From NCBI GenBank assembly GCA_032622095.1, contig CP136069.1, positions 119,588,126-119,652,125 on the forward strand: DNA of 64,000 nt, read 5' to 3'. Both the position numbers and the translations under genes were made by a program. The notes under the pieces were generated by a model. The model had not been told where the DNA came from and searched no databases. It saw nothing but the letters and a program-made list of their open reading frames with translations. Positions 1 through 11,622 of this stretch are shown piece after piece (position 1 is the first letter of the stretch; each line of letters opens with the position of its first letter). The stretch is from Siphonodentalium dalli. Its lineage: Eukaryota > Mollusca > Scaphopoda > Gadilida > Siphonodentaliidae.

Positions 1-218
1 CTCTACTCACAGTTAGAATTATATAAGCCGGGATTTTTACAATGGAAAGAAACTGACAAATTTATATTTTTTATGAGTAACAATGACCCGAATGTCTGTT
101 CGTTAATATGCCGTAAGATTAACTTATGTTTTAAACAAAGATCAATGTTATCAGCCATGAATACATAAAGGCTCACACCCGCGAAATTATCACCCGATCT
201 GCTACCAAGGGTGTCATA

Positions 219-809
219 TCATAACATATTGTTGTATCTATCTTGTGTATATGTATTTTTGTGTTCTCTTATTTCATGTTTCAATGTCATTATGTACATG
301 TATTTCTGCAACCTGTCCACATTTGGATGTCTATATTGCAATAAAGTTATCTTATCTGGTGAGAGTAATTTCGTTGCGTAAGACGCTGTTCTTAAGATGG
401 CATCATGTGTTAAAGGGAATCTCCCAAGCTCCGCGCGAACGGCTTGGTTTGAGGCGAATTTTCCGACACCTAGTACTTGTTTGCAGAATTTAATATGTAA
501 CTGTTCCAACTCTGATTTGTCCGCATTACTTTTTAACATATAAGATCCCCATAGTTCGCTACCGTAGAGCTGAATTGGTTTGATTAGTTTATCATATAAC
601 TTCAACATTATTTTAATTGGTGGTAATGAGGTTGTTTTGAACGCGTCAAACAAGGAATACATAGCTTTCCTTCCTTTCGCATTTAGGTCAGACATTGCAT
701 TTTTAAAAGAACCTGTTCTGGTAAAATTTATTCCCAAAAAAGTGTAGTTACATGTTTGTACCAGACACACTTTCGCTTGTATAAGAAATACCAGCCTGGC
801 CCCATGAAA
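219..809 (-). pseudogene. non-LTR retrotransposon reverse transcriptase, C-terminal fragment
   Basis: The minus-strand open frame runs from a stop at 810-812 down to 219 and has no ATG. It covers the end of the palm and the thumb region of a LINE reverse transcriptase. Recognisable blocks are YTFLGINF-TRTGSF (the YLG block after the catalytic palm), IKPIQLYGSELWG, LHIKFCKQVLGVGK and ELGRFPL, all typical of CR1/L2-like elements. The catalytic YADD box would lie upstream and is missing, so this is a 5'-truncated, inactive copy. The last 35-40 codons (below about 360) may not belong: on the plus strand that stretch reads as a LINE 3' tail with a poly(A) signal and an adjacent TTATCTTATC. Family is known from motif recognition; clade is inference. 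Confidence 0.8.
290..358 (+). mobile_element. possible LINE 3' tail abutting the reverse-transcriptase fragment
   Basis: The plus strand carries GCAATAAAGTTATCTTATC, an AATAAA signal followed by a short simple tail, as in CR1/L2 3' ends. It sits where the minus-strand reverse-transcriptase frame loses family resemblance, so two truncated copies in opposite orientation may meet near 355. The stretch is also open in the minus frame, so this reading is tentative. Confidence 0.35.
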
Positions 810-822
810 TCAGCACATAGTG

Positions 823-1480
823 GCCTCAATGATTTTTCCTTTTCAGCCCATAAAGCTTATTTGTGTCTCGTGTTCATCTCTACACGCTATACGAGACTTT
901 TTGGTGTCATCGTTTTCAGCACCATTATGGAATATTTCAAAATGAATTAGTACCATATAGTGATATAGAGCTGAAAATATATAATTAAAATTAAGCACGA
1001 ATCTAGTGAATTAACGGAATGTTTTGATGTTATGAATTACGCCGAATACGGGCTCATCGCAACAATATGGTATATATGATATTATTTCAGGAGAATATGT
1101 TGAAAATACACACGCAGTATCCTAGCCTGTTTCGTGAAAATAAGTTCATATGGAATATATATAATATTTGTTTTTCGCTTTCAGCCCATATATAGAGCTA
1201 ATTTTTTTTCTTCTTTTCATTCTTATATACGAGAGTATTTGGGGTCATCGTTTTCAGCACTATATGCGATTATATCAATATGAAATTGTCCCACATAACG
1301 CTGAAAATAAACATTCAATTTAAGCTTGAAACCATCTTTTACTAAGTAACGGAAAAGTCTGATTATGGTGTTCTGAATTATAAATCCAATACGGGCTTAT
1401 TGCAATAATAGGGACTTTTTCGTGTAATTTTCGGCCAAATTGAATGGTGGTATATCAGGGGGAATTCTATAAATAATACC
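823..1480. repeat. two-copy tandem repeat, unit about 345 bp
   Basis: The copies 823-1140 and 1170-1480 share many blocks in the same order: TTTCAGCCCATA, TACGAGA-TTTGG-GTCATCG, TTTTCAGCAC, GAGCTGAAAAT, AACGGAA, TGAATTA and CGAATACGGGCT. They differ by many substitutions and small indels, so the duplication is old. No coding frame is shared. Function unknown. Confidence 0.65.
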
Positions 1481-1506
1481 CAAATCTTACGCATTTCAAT
1501 TATTTA

Positions 1507-2189
1507 CACGGTGGTGCAAGATCGGTGGCGCAACGGTGGCGAAAACGGTGGTGATTTTGAAGATGGCGACGGGCGATGTTTTGATGAGTATGTATGTCAG
1601 AAATCACGTTTTACATCACATGTGTTACGTTTGTGTTTACTGATATTTCATCCGATTGCTTTGGAATATAATAATGTACGCTGGGACATACGATATGTGG
1701 TGATTGAATTTGTTATTACGCGTGATTGTTTATATTTATTAACCCATTTCACCACTTATACTGTGGTATTCGAGCATACATGAAGCCACCAACCCGCCCG
1801 ACCCCAATATCCATTACAATTAAACAATACATTAAGCCTTTACAACGGGAAGGACGGGCCGGCGTATATCTATATGGTACATGATTGAAGGTTCGAATAG
1901 TGAACTTGTTCAATCGACCTAATTTGATGTGAAAGCCATGGGTATTTTCGTGATTTCTCTTAGTTTATGCATTCTAAATTAATATGTAATGACGCGTGGG
2001 TACTTATATTATTAAATTTGACATAAGGGAAGTCAATCGGGAGATCTGTATTGCCTATATAGATATTAAATTTTTTTTTTATGCCGGTGACGACTATTGC
2101 GGTGGCGACGAATTTATGCCGGCGGCGACTAAATTTATTAACATTTCTTACATCGCCACCGTTTTCGCCACCGATATTGCACCACTGTG
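1507..2189. mobile_element. 683-bp TIR DNA element (MITE-like)
   Basis: The left end CACGGTGGTGCAAGATCGGT and the reverse complement of the right end CACAGTGGTGCAATATCGGT match at 18 of 20 positions. Both then continue with a GGTGGCGAAAACGGTGG block. A direct ATTTA flanks the element at 1502-1506 and 2190-2194, a candidate 5-bp target duplication. The interior has no transposase-like frame, so the element is non-autonomous. Superfamily undetermined; a second element starts 3 bp downstream. Confidence 0.65.
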
Positions 2190-2191
2190 AT

Positions 2192-2444
2192 TTAGGGTCC
2201 TGTGAATAATCGAGATTCGATGAAAAACGAATCGACTAATATTCTTCATAAGTGCACATCTATCGCTTTATTGTTGTTTAAGTTCTTGGTTCACTAATTC
2301 CAAAATGAAATAGGTTCAGTTTGGGCTCGTTAGTTAATAACTTCACCCGTTGTTATAGTCTGGGTTCCAAATTGAATCAATTGAATTCAAGGGAGCAATT
2401 TTCGATTCGACGTTTCGGAATTTCCGATATTCACAGGACCCTAA
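2192..2444. mobile_element. 253-bp MITE with TTAGGGTCCTGTGAAT ends
   Basis: The first 16 bp, TTAGGGTCCTGTGAAT, are the exact reverse complement of the last 16 bp. GATTCGA/TCGAATC-type blocks lie just inside on both sides. No coding frame. It directly follows the 683-bp TIR element, and the shared border suggests insertion next to or into its target duplication. Confidence 0.65.
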
Positions 2445-2894
2445 CAGTAACTGTTCCTCCATACAAACCAATGTAAAATTTACAAATTTGCATGCTATAA
2501 CCATTCAATTCATCGGTCAATATTTACACTCCAATATGTCAGTGGCTATGGAACGCGAATTTAAACTCGGGATTGGTGTAGAGTCCACCACGTGACGCTC
2601 GGGAACCGGTTGCAACACGTGCCGACCAGAGCACGTGTTATATTGACCAGCGATATTACTAGTAAGTGCAGACCACACAACTTCGGGTCTGTGATAACTT
2701 GCACATAATGTTGCTTCCGACTTATTGCTATTTCACAACGAATGACACAATAACTCACGCCTATTATAATAGGCATGTTACTATGAACAACATGCGAAGC
2801 CTTGAAGGCCATCGCTCAATTCAGCTGTCTTGAGACAGTCTGTATCTACCATGCACACATACCTATATGTGTTGATCCCTCAGTTACTTTGAGG
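2445..2894. other. no gene recognised
   Basis: A minus-strand open frame of 83 codons lies at 2561-2812, but it shows no family resemblance, no conserved spacing and no repeat copy. This region may be the body of the element that carries the hammerhead ribozyme, since that element's borders were not found. Confidence 0.3.
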
Positions 2895-2901
2895 AATCTT
2901 A

Positions 2902-2986
2902 ATTCCGCTCTCTCCTGATGAGACCTTAATTGGTTGACAAAATAGGTCGAAACACTAAAAGGCAGTGTAGAGTGCTACATAGAATG
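2902..2986 (+). ncRNA. type I hammerhead self-cleaving ribozyme
   Basis: All core parts of the fold are present in order. CTGATGA is at 2915-2921. Stem II pairs GACC (2922-2925) with GGTC (2945-2948) around a 19-nt loop. GAAA is at 2949-2952. Stem III pairs ACACT with AGTGT (2952-2956 with 2964-2968) around AAAAGGC. The unpaired A2969 at position 17 gives predicted cleavage between 2969 and 2970. Stem I stays open: CTC 2912-2914 pairs with GAG 2970-2972, followed by an internal loop and possible ATTC/GAAT pairing, the usual type I layout. Family knowledge: hammerheads of this type occur in Penelope-like elements, retrozymes and invertebrate satellites. No reverse transcriptase or second copy is visible here, so the host element is unknown. 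Confidence 0.85.
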
Positions 2987-2999
2987 TCCCGTCCATAGA

Positions 3000-3861
3000 T
3001 CGGATGGGATGTTGGTATTTATCCAATTTTATATAAAAACCGAATTTTAGATGTCATTATGTCGACGTATTTCCATAATTATATTATACGCGGAAAACCA
3101 GGGGGGGGGGTGGGGAAAAAACTCCAGGAACGTATGCTTATTTTCTGCGTTCGGGAACTTTTGGGACCCACCCAAATCCGCAAATTTTGTACTACCAAAA
3201 TTTAGGTACCCACCCCCATACTGCTTTATTTTATGTGAAATTTAATACAGATTTATGCCCCAATATCTAAAATTTCCCTCATGTTCTGTTTCTGAAAATT
3301 TTAGATTGGCGGGGATGGGGGGGGGGGGCTTCACGCAGCCGCCTGGCTTACCCTCATGCATGCAGCTCGTACGACCATGACGAGATAATAATAGTATGTG
3401 CGGTCATTTATATGTGAAAGCAATTTAATTGTATATATAGCTGTCGAAATCTATAATCTTTAATGGATGACCCTTCGTGTTCAGTTCCCAACATCCCAGA
3501 TGGTGCCAATTGATAGCGCACATAAAACGCACATAAAACGTGTTGACCCTAAATGAACCCATGCCAGTATTAGTCAAATCTGGTCAGTGGCCGAAGGGGG
3601 ATAACTCAATCTGGTAAATTGTCACCCAATACTATTCTTAAAAATGCATTTTATTCCCAACTGATACTAATTTCATAATATTTCTGACTGGGAATATCAT
3701 TATTTGTATCACAGTAGTCACAATGAATCCACTTACGTAGTTTTAGACACAGAAAACACCATCCGGTTTATGGGCCAGGAGAGTAGGTCCCCATAACACA
3801 TAAGTCCCCACAGGCCAGGTCTAAAGACGGCGCGGTTTCCCGTAAACCATGTTTTAAACAT
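3000..3861. other. no gene recognised; two poly-G tracts
   Basis: Runs of ten or more G occur near 3101 and 3318. The intervening 200 bp contain CCCACCC/GGGTGGG-type blocks that can pair with them. An open frame of 64 codons at 3051-3245 runs through the G tract and is compositionally driven. Nothing else was seen. Confidence 0.4.
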
Positions 3862-3865
3862 CCCT

Positions 3866-3903
<38 letters not shown>

Positions 3904-3942
3904 CTCTCTCTCTCCTCTCTCTCTCCTCTCTCTCTCTCTCTC

Positions 3943-3978
<36 letters not shown>

Positions 3979-4024
3979 CTTTTCTCTCTCTCCTCTCTCT
4001 ATCTCTCTCTCTCTCTCTATCTCT

Positions 4025-4120
<96 letters not shown>

Positions 4121-4124
4121 CTCC
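3862..4124. repeat. (CT)n microsatellite, about 260 bp
   Basis: Almost pure CT dinucleotides. Interruptions are clustered in the first half and the last hundred bases are nearly perfect, suggesting recent expansion at the 3' side. Confidence 0.97.
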
Positions 4125-4394
4125 CATATAAATTGTTTACCTACTGATAGAACTATACCCTATGTTCACAGCATCCGTTAAAACTGAGAAAATATCCCTC
4201 GAGTTTGTGGTGTTTTCATCACTTAAAATAGCGAATGTGTGACATAAACAGTTAAAATTGCATTTTTGTTATCCGCCAGCCGCTTTCTGCAAAGTGTCAC
4301 ATGTTGTCGGAAACCAATGCAGCCTTATATATTGCATAATGTCGGATAGAACATACCCATTCGGCCACAAAATATGTTGATATTATAATAATGT

Positions 4395-4811
4395 ATATCA
4401 AAGTAATCGTTATGGTAATCGCTTTGCTTAATCCCTGGTGTAGCTCTAAGCGCTTACCATAATTACCCCAGCTGTTTGTTATGAGTAATGCCGAGTCTTG
4501 TGCCTGCTGTCATTTTACAGGCGCTTCAGTAGAGCGGCTTACGGATACACAACAACCAGGTACATATTTCTCGTCCAGGTACGACGACGCGAACACAGTA
4601 CAAGATACCTTGCCCAAGGGTGACAACCTGGCGCGAGATTTGAAACAGCGTGTGGCTATATATAGCAAACACACCGCTTAATCCGGCCAAGACACTGTTG
4701 CGGAGACGATAGACCACCGACAGGGCGCGAACTCACGCCGGTGCATTGACACCATTACAAGTACGACACTCTAACCACTGGGCTACCACTTCCACACCAC
4801 TGGGCTACAAT
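4395..4811 (-). mobile_element. tRNA-derived SINE
   Basis: The minus strand has a pol III A box TAGCCCAGTGG (plus 4775-4785) and a B-box-like GAGTTCGCGCC (plus about 4723-4734), the spacing seen in tRNA heads. A second partial A-box copy sits at 4790-4800. The 3' part contains AAGCGCTTAGAGC near 4450, resembling the AAGCGCTTTGAG tail domain found in several deuterostome and mollusc SINEs. The element splits the satellite, so it inserted after that array formed. The exact 3' end is uncertain. Confidence 0.6.
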
Positions 4812-6178
4812 TGAGAGCATAGTCCCTTCAGTACATGATGTGTTTCAAGACTTCAAATAGGGTACATAAAACAGTGAACATTTGCCAGCCGCTTGTTGTG
4901 AAGTGGTACACGGTGCTGACTTTCGGGAACCAACGCATGTGTATATCCTGTTAAAAATTAACCCCTTGGTCAAACCCTCGGTTAATAATCATATCGTTTC
5001 AGCATGTGGCGTAGTCAAGACTTCAAATAAAGTAGGGAGTCCTCAAAATTGTGCCTTTCTTATTTTCCAGCCACTTTTCGTTAATTGCTCATACTCACTG
5101 AACCCAATCCATCTATATAAACGGTGTCCTTATTCTCTCCATTGTCCATACACTCAGTCAGTGAGGATATGGTTCCAGTTCGTGGTGTGTTCTAGTCTTT
5201 AAAAATCACATTATTTATTTTTCTGTCGCTTTTTTCAAAGTGTCACTGACTGTCGGGTAACAACCCATCTATAACAATTGTGTATTTCCTGATAGAATAA
5301 CCATGAGAGCACATCCATTCAGTTCGTGGTGGTTTCAATGGTTTACATGGGGTAGGGTCCCTTAAAATTCGCCTTCGTCGTTTGCCATCTGTTTTGTTTA
5401 AGATGCGACGGTTCGCGAGAGCATTGCATCGTTTCTGTCAGAACAGCCATTTGGCCACAATCTCGGTTGATATTGGCAGCATATGCCTTCAGCTGGTGGT
5501 GTGTTCAAGACTTCAAATAGGTATTGGAGTCCCATAAGGTAGTGAAAATTAGCCCTTTTCGTTTGCCGACCGCTTGTTGTAAAGTGCCAGAGGCTTTCGG
5601 GAACCATCTCATCCGTAGCATATTCGTAGTGCCGGATAATACTATCATTTGTCCACACCCCAGTTAATATTATTTGTTTAAGACTTCAAGTGGGATAGTG
5701 GGGTCCCCAAAACATATAAAATTCGCCTTTCGTGTTTGCCAGCCGCTTAATTGCCGTAAATTGCTCCAGGGTTTCGGGGGAACCAAACCACCCATATCAA
5801 TTGATAATTCCGTGATATCACTACCTTTCGTTCACACACTCAGCTAAGTATGAAAGCATATACAGGTAACTTCAGTTCATGCTGTGTTCAAGATATTAAA
5901 TGGGTTAAGGGTCCCCCAAAACAACAGTTAGTATTCACCTGTTTAATTTGTCAACCGCTTTTTGTAAAGTGACCGAGACATTCAAGAACCAACCCACTCA
6001 TAAAAGATGTGAATTTCTTGATATAGCGTCCATTTCTCTACACACTCAGTTAATATTGGGAGCCTATTCTTTCAGTTCGCATGGTGTGTTCAAAACTTCA
6101 AATTGAGGTAGTGTGGCCTCAAAACAAAGAAAGTTCACATTTCGTATTTGCCAGCCGCCTTTTGAAAAATATCCCAGG

Positions 6179-6214
6179 CCTTAACCCTAAACCTAACTAA
6201 AACTAACCCTAACA
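6179..6214. repeat. degenerate telomere-like tract (CCCTAA-type)
   Basis: Between two satellite blocks lie five or six variant repeats of TAACCC, CCTAAA and CCTAAC. The rest of the satellite unit continues on both sides, so this is an insertion into one unit, as in interstitial telomeric repeats left at a repaired break. Confidence 0.5.
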
Positions 6215-7185
6215 GGATTTCGGGAACCAAACAACCCATACAAATTGTATATAATCCATTTCGTTCACACAGTCAGTTAACAGTGGGCGCACATATAGCT
6301 TCAGTTCAGTGCTAAAGAATTATGGGTTATGCCTTTATTTATAAGGTGATGAGAATAAAGATTTTAGAATTAAATTGGTTATGGGTACACAAAACAGTGA
6401 GAATTCGCCTTTCTCGTTTGCTATAGCCACCTTTTGTAAAGTGTCCCAGATATTCGGAAATCAACCCATCCATTAAATATGTGTATTTCCTGAATAAGCT
6501 ACCATTTTCCCACACCCTCAGTTAATATTGAGAGCATATCCGTTCAATTCGTGGTGTGTTTAAGACTTTAAATGGTGTAGGTTGCTCGAAGAAAATTCAA
6601 TTATCAGCGACACAGACACAAGCCACCCATACAAAATATGTACTCTCTGATAGCACTACCTTCCAGTCATAAGCTCTGTTATAGAGAACACATAGATTCA
6701 CTTCTTATGGTGTTCAAGACATGAAATCGGGTAGAGTGTTCTCGAAAAATAGAAAATTCTCCTTTCATATTTGCCACGCAGTCGCGTTTTGTAAAGTGCC
6801 ACACTATTTCGGAAAGCAACCCATCAATAAACATTGTATATTCCTTATATAACTATCCTTTGTACACACCCTCAGTTAAAAATGAGATCATATTCTTTCA
6901 GTTCGTGGTGTGTTCAAGACTTCTAATAGTGTAAGGGGGCCTCAAAACATAGAACATATTTGAACTAACGGTTGCCACCTTGGTCAGACTAGTTTATGAT
7001 ATATAGAATATAATATCCATTGTTTCTATATTTTGGTAGATTTAGAGGGACTCTAACGATCTCTTTGGCAACAACAATGATTTTGTTTGTATATGGTAGG
7101 CTATATTATGTGTCGTTTAGAACATATACTTTCGTTCTACAAAGTTGCTATATATTAATATAAAATTACATGCATGTTATAAATA

Positions 7186-7900
7186 ACATGTGTTGTTGTT
7201 GTAATTGGGGGTTTGTAAGCATGATGACATCTTTAACCACGCTTGCGGTGTCTACAGATCAGGTGTTTTTCACATGAATCATGATTTGATGCCCATTAGA
7301 ATAATTTATTCATTCATTAAGTATGTGTTGTTATCATAAATATGTATTTTTTTGGTACCAAAACATGTATCCAAATCCAATATCTGGAAACCGTTCACTA
7401 TTTCTATCAAATTCTTTCTACTTGTGATGACCAGATAATTACTGAGCCATATGAATTATTTAGTTGGTCAAGTGTTGTTTATAACAGATATTTTGGTACT
7501 ATAAAATCAAAATCTATGCATGCAGAATTACCTGTTATCAATAAAATATGTTGTTGTTGTAACTGGGGTCTGAAAGCCTGAACACATCTGTAATAAATTA
7601 GGCGGTATATCTGGAAAAAACTTTCAGTACAAGATTCATATTGGGTCCCGTTAATATCAATTAGAATTTTTTTGTAAAGTTGTTATTATAAATATGTATT
7701 TTTCCGACTAAAAACGTGTTTGGGGGGTTCTAAAATCCAGTATGTCATAAACCGTTCAAAATTTCTGTTAAATTCTTTCTTCATATAGTTGTCAGATAAC
7801 TACTACACCATATGTACTAAATATTTGGGCAATATTGCAATATCTGTTTGAATGATAATGTTTGAAAAATAATATTTTTATGAAAAAGAGCGATTTTTCA
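7186..7900. repeat. two-copy tandem repeat, unit about 352 bp
   Basis: TGTTGTTGTTGTAA-TGGGG, ATAAATATGTATTTTT, AACCGTTCA, TTTCT-TAAATTCTTTCT and ATATTTGG-CAA blocks recur in order in 7186-7540 and 7543-7890. The 79-codon plus frame at 7342-7581 lies across the copies and is not kept in the second, so it is not a gene. A related piece may precede it at 6966-7185. Confidence 0.6.
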
Positions 7901-9179
7901 GTAAAAAATAAATGTTTCGGCTCAAAGTGGCAGGAAAATCTAAATTAACCAACACTTTTTGCATATCAGCTAGAGATATGGTATGATGTAGTAATTGTAA
8001 CACCAACAATGTTGACAAATAATTTAGGACATAGCCACAGGGGTCGCTTTACCAAAATAGTTGATTTCTGAAAAAAAGTCACTGGTGGGTATCGTTCATC
8101 GTCGATTTGACAATAGCCACCACCAATTCCGTTATTTTTCACTATCATTTTCGTCAAAAGTATATAGTTCTCCTTCAAACAAATTTGGTTTCAAATTGTT
8201 CTACCGTGGGTAGGGGTACCCGACCACTTTTGGCGTTTGGCCGCTGCACTATATCGACCATACCACTCCATAGATATCATCATCTGAACTACGAATAATT
8301 GTAAATATTTACACCTATAGGTTCGGGACGCAAAAAACGGCGATAAACTAACGTAAATGATTTCGCTATCGAGAGTCATTGCATTTAGTCAATACTAGCT
8401 GGGTTAGTCGGCGTTGCCCAGGTTAAAGTGATGTGAAACCCTCTGCATGCTGTGGATATTTGGTGGGAATAGAGGATACTCTTACTCACAGTGTTACACG
8501 TATTCTCATAAATTGTATATCCAAATAGCATCGCCATACACGATTCTTAAACATGGAATATAAGTAGTGGCTCATCTTGTCGATTATCATTTTGTTTATC
8601 GCGATTAATCCTTTCCAACAATAAAGAAGTATTTATTCATTTACATCTGCGTATACGACAGACGTTGTGATCTGAAACATGAACATCATAAACACATTAG
8701 TTAGCAAAAATAAAAGACGACTATTAGGTTTTACATATATAGAGATGTATCAATTAACCTGTAGTGGGTCAGACTAAGATTGTGAGGTATACTTCGCTAT
8801 CATATCTCCATGAAGATACAGATGTCTTAAAGAAGTGTCCAGGTGCTCCTCTGTTCATGGCGCTATATATTGGCGAAATATTCTCTGTTTAAAAGAAATG
8901 TTGCTATGCATGTATATCAGTTACATGAGACATGTGCCCGACACAGAGCGATATTTTGAGTGGTTTATTGTAGATTTTTGTGTGGAAACTATATTGAATG
9001 GAACAGACTCAATTGTGTTATAATATATACACATGATCCATTCTCATATGCAATCCCCTGACGGTTCGAGGTCTCCCAGTTTGCAAGAATATGTGTATAT
9101 CTCAAATAAAATGATAAATATACGTTTAAGGCTTTCTTCTATGTATCAGTTATGCTAGCACATTATACGTTTTTAACAC
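7901..9179. other. no gene recognised
   Basis: Only short random frames. ACTAGCTGGGTTAGTCGGCG at about 8395 resembles the ACTAGCCGATGAGCCCGACG start of the repeats at 12.9-14.4 kb and may be an old, divergent start of the same family. Confidence 0.3.
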
Positions 9180-9975
9180 GCACGACTTGATTCTTCGTAT
9201 CATTTGAGAAGAACGTGTGCGAATTTGATGGTAATTGGCACTAAACATACTTTTTACCAGTTTTGGTGACCCTCCTGTCCCTATTTCAGACTGAAGCGGC
9301 GCCACTTTTGTCATCATTAAACCACACACTTAGACTCATTATGGAAATATATATACACTCGGTGAAAAATGGCGAGTATACAAATTTGTATCAAATTTAG
9401 CGCCCCCATATCTTTCGCCAAAACGGCACCAATTTGTCGTATCTAAACTACACGATTAGATTCCTCGTATCACGGAGAAGAATATGTATCAATCTGGTGG
9501 AAATCGGCGCTTAACATACTGTTTATCTTTTTTTGTATCCCTCTCACACTCTATGCATTCCTGACTTGAATGGTCCCATTTGTGACACCCTTAAACCACA
9601 CAATCAAACTCCTGATATCATGAAGATGAATATTTATAAGTTTGGTGCTAATCGGCGATCAAACACATTTTGATCAAATTTAGTGCCCACCCACCCCCAT
9701 CTCTCACCCAAACAGCACCAATATGGCGTCTGTAAATCACATGATTAGACTGCTCGTATCATGGATAAGAATGTATATCACTTTGGTGGAAATTGGCGCT
9801 AAAAATATTACGTATCAATTTTGGTGCCCCTCTGCCTTTCAGTGCACCCCTGACTCGAATGACGCCACTTTTGACAGATTTACACCATAAGACTCCTCAT
9901 ACATACCAAGGGGATGATCTTGTATAGATGTGGTGGCAATACGCATAAAATATTCCGGTTGATTGTCACCAACAT
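9180..9975. repeat. six-copy tandem repeat, period about 140 bp
   Basis: The phrase TTTGGTGGAAATCGGCGCTA and its variants recur near 9221, 9361, 9490, 9637, 9779 and 9925. Between them lie ACCACACA-TTAGACTCCTC, CATATCATGGAGAAGAAT and TGAATGGCGCCACTTTTG. Units are diverged. No frame is conserved across copies. Confidence 0.75.
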
Positions 9976-11622
9976 CGCTGTTTTTATATTTTGTTTACTT
10001 AACTGAAAGCCGAAGTCAGGTTCCGAAGAATTCCGGCATTGTCCGCTGGGTATTCTAGTTTCCGTTTCTATATATAGCGCGGGGTTTTCCGAACAAAATG
10101 GCGAAAACCGATCGCCTCAAAGTCCAGTTTCCTATGTGCTTTGAGAACAATTCCCGCACTAAAAACTTTATGACATAATGGAGGATCAGAACGGTAGTAT
10201 TGTTGACAATTTTCGCAAGCAACTTGTCAAAATTGGAGCAAATTAGAACTCTTATGTCTGACTTGCCATGCGTGTGATGTGCAATTTGATTTGTGTGTTG
10301 ATAAAATAATCGGAGAACCGAATCACACAGTTTCGAAATATAGTTCTTCCGTTTCAGTGGGACTTTTCAAACTTAAGGTTCAAAATGTATACAAATTTTG
10401 TTTGATTTGTTTGATGCATAACAAGAGCAATCAATATATTGCCCTGTTCGCTTAGTATATATCTTAATTTCGCGGAAGTCCACCAAATGTGGGTGAAATG
10501 TAGCACCATATAAGGCATATTATTTATTCTAATGCTCGTTGTGTTTACACTGTTTTAAACTTTGAGAGGGTTGTAATCCCCGTAATTTATTTAATGTATT
10601 ACATTTATATCTCCAATGTTTAATTAATCTATTTTTTTATGTCTCTTTTCGCATTAAATTACCGCTTTCAATTCACAACTGATGTGGGTTTCAGATCAAA
10701 TAGCATGTCTTCTGTTGAACAAATCCGTTTATTGTCGCAATTGTGATATTTTATTTCATATAATTGTGGTTTTATTTGAGCGGGTCAATAACGCTTAAGT
10801 CGTATCATAAGAGACTATACGGGACGAACTCGGACTAAAGACCGGCACCTCCATCCCAATATCTTAGCCGGCTTTAGTACGAGAAGACTTGGACTAGATA
10901 TACCCCTAATTTCAATGACAAAATTCGGACGAAAATGGGCCGTAAATCATGTAAATATAATTGGTCGGAACTCATCGAACGGGCCTGTATCTAGCTGAGA
11001 ATACACATACCAATTTTGGTTCAGATCAAATATTCCAAATTGGTGTTATCGGTCGGAAACCAGAAGTGCTAACGAACAGCTAGAGGGATGGACGGACTGA
11101 TTACATTATATAATACGACATTTTTTTCTCAAAAGGACGCATAAAAATCAATTTATCTTTATAACAATAATAATTAGTTCGGAATTTCTCTTAAGAAGAA
11201 TATATTTTATGTTAAGAAATGATGGGAAATTAAATTAATAGGAATGAGGTTATCGGTCAAATATTCCTCTCATGAATAATTCAGTTCCTCTTAAGAATTA
11301 TCCAATTTCTCTCAACAAGAAATCAATTCTTCTTAGCAAAAAATCAATTCCTCTTAAGAAATCCTCTTAAAAAGAATTGGCTACTAAATGTAAATTTGGC
11401 CTAGCTCCCATATATAGTCCACGTGTATCCTACAAGCTACAACAGTTATTGTCACTGCCTACTATAGTATCTTCGATTGGGACCTCGACCATGGAGCATA
11501 CAGTGTACATTTTGAGTTTAGGCAATAGTCATATACTATGATGATACAATATTATGAAATGTGGTAATACGATATTATGTAACATTATATTGTATCGTCA
11601 TATATAGTGTGTATATATATCT
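9976..11622. other. no gene recognised
   Basis: Noncoding. The end of 10800-11090 (TTGGTTCAGATCAAAT, GAGGGATGGACGGAC) resembles the tail of an interspersed repeat of the hairpin-headed kind. At 11275-11375 the short phrase AATTCCTCTTAAGAA recurs four or five times, partly palindromic around CTTAAG. Confidence 0.35.

Larger units (their letters stand above)
4190..6965. repeat. degenerate satellite, about 13 units of 150-240 bp
   Basis: Each unit has the same ordered landmarks: TTCGTGGTGTGTTCAAGACT, AAATGGGGTAGGGTCC, TTGCCAGCCGCTTTTTGTAA, TTTCGGGAACCAACCCATC, TTCCTGATA, CACACTCAGTTAATATTGAG and a CATATTCCTTCAG block. Units begin near 4201, 4836, 5005, 5177, 5327, 5493, 5678, 5877, 6078, 6305, 6548, 6705 and 6901. 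Divergence between units is high and lengths vary by deletion, so the array is old and not homogenised. A SINE interrupts it at about 4395-4811. No coding capacity. Confidence 0.85.

Noticed and set aside
219-493. Plus-strand frame of 82 codons at 245-493
   Set aside because: It lies opposite the reverse-transcriptase fragment, which has clear family motifs; the plus frame has none.
9040-9100. B-box-like GGTTCGAGGTC as a tRNA or SINE
   Set aside because: No A box at the expected upstream distance and no cloverleaf could be drawn.
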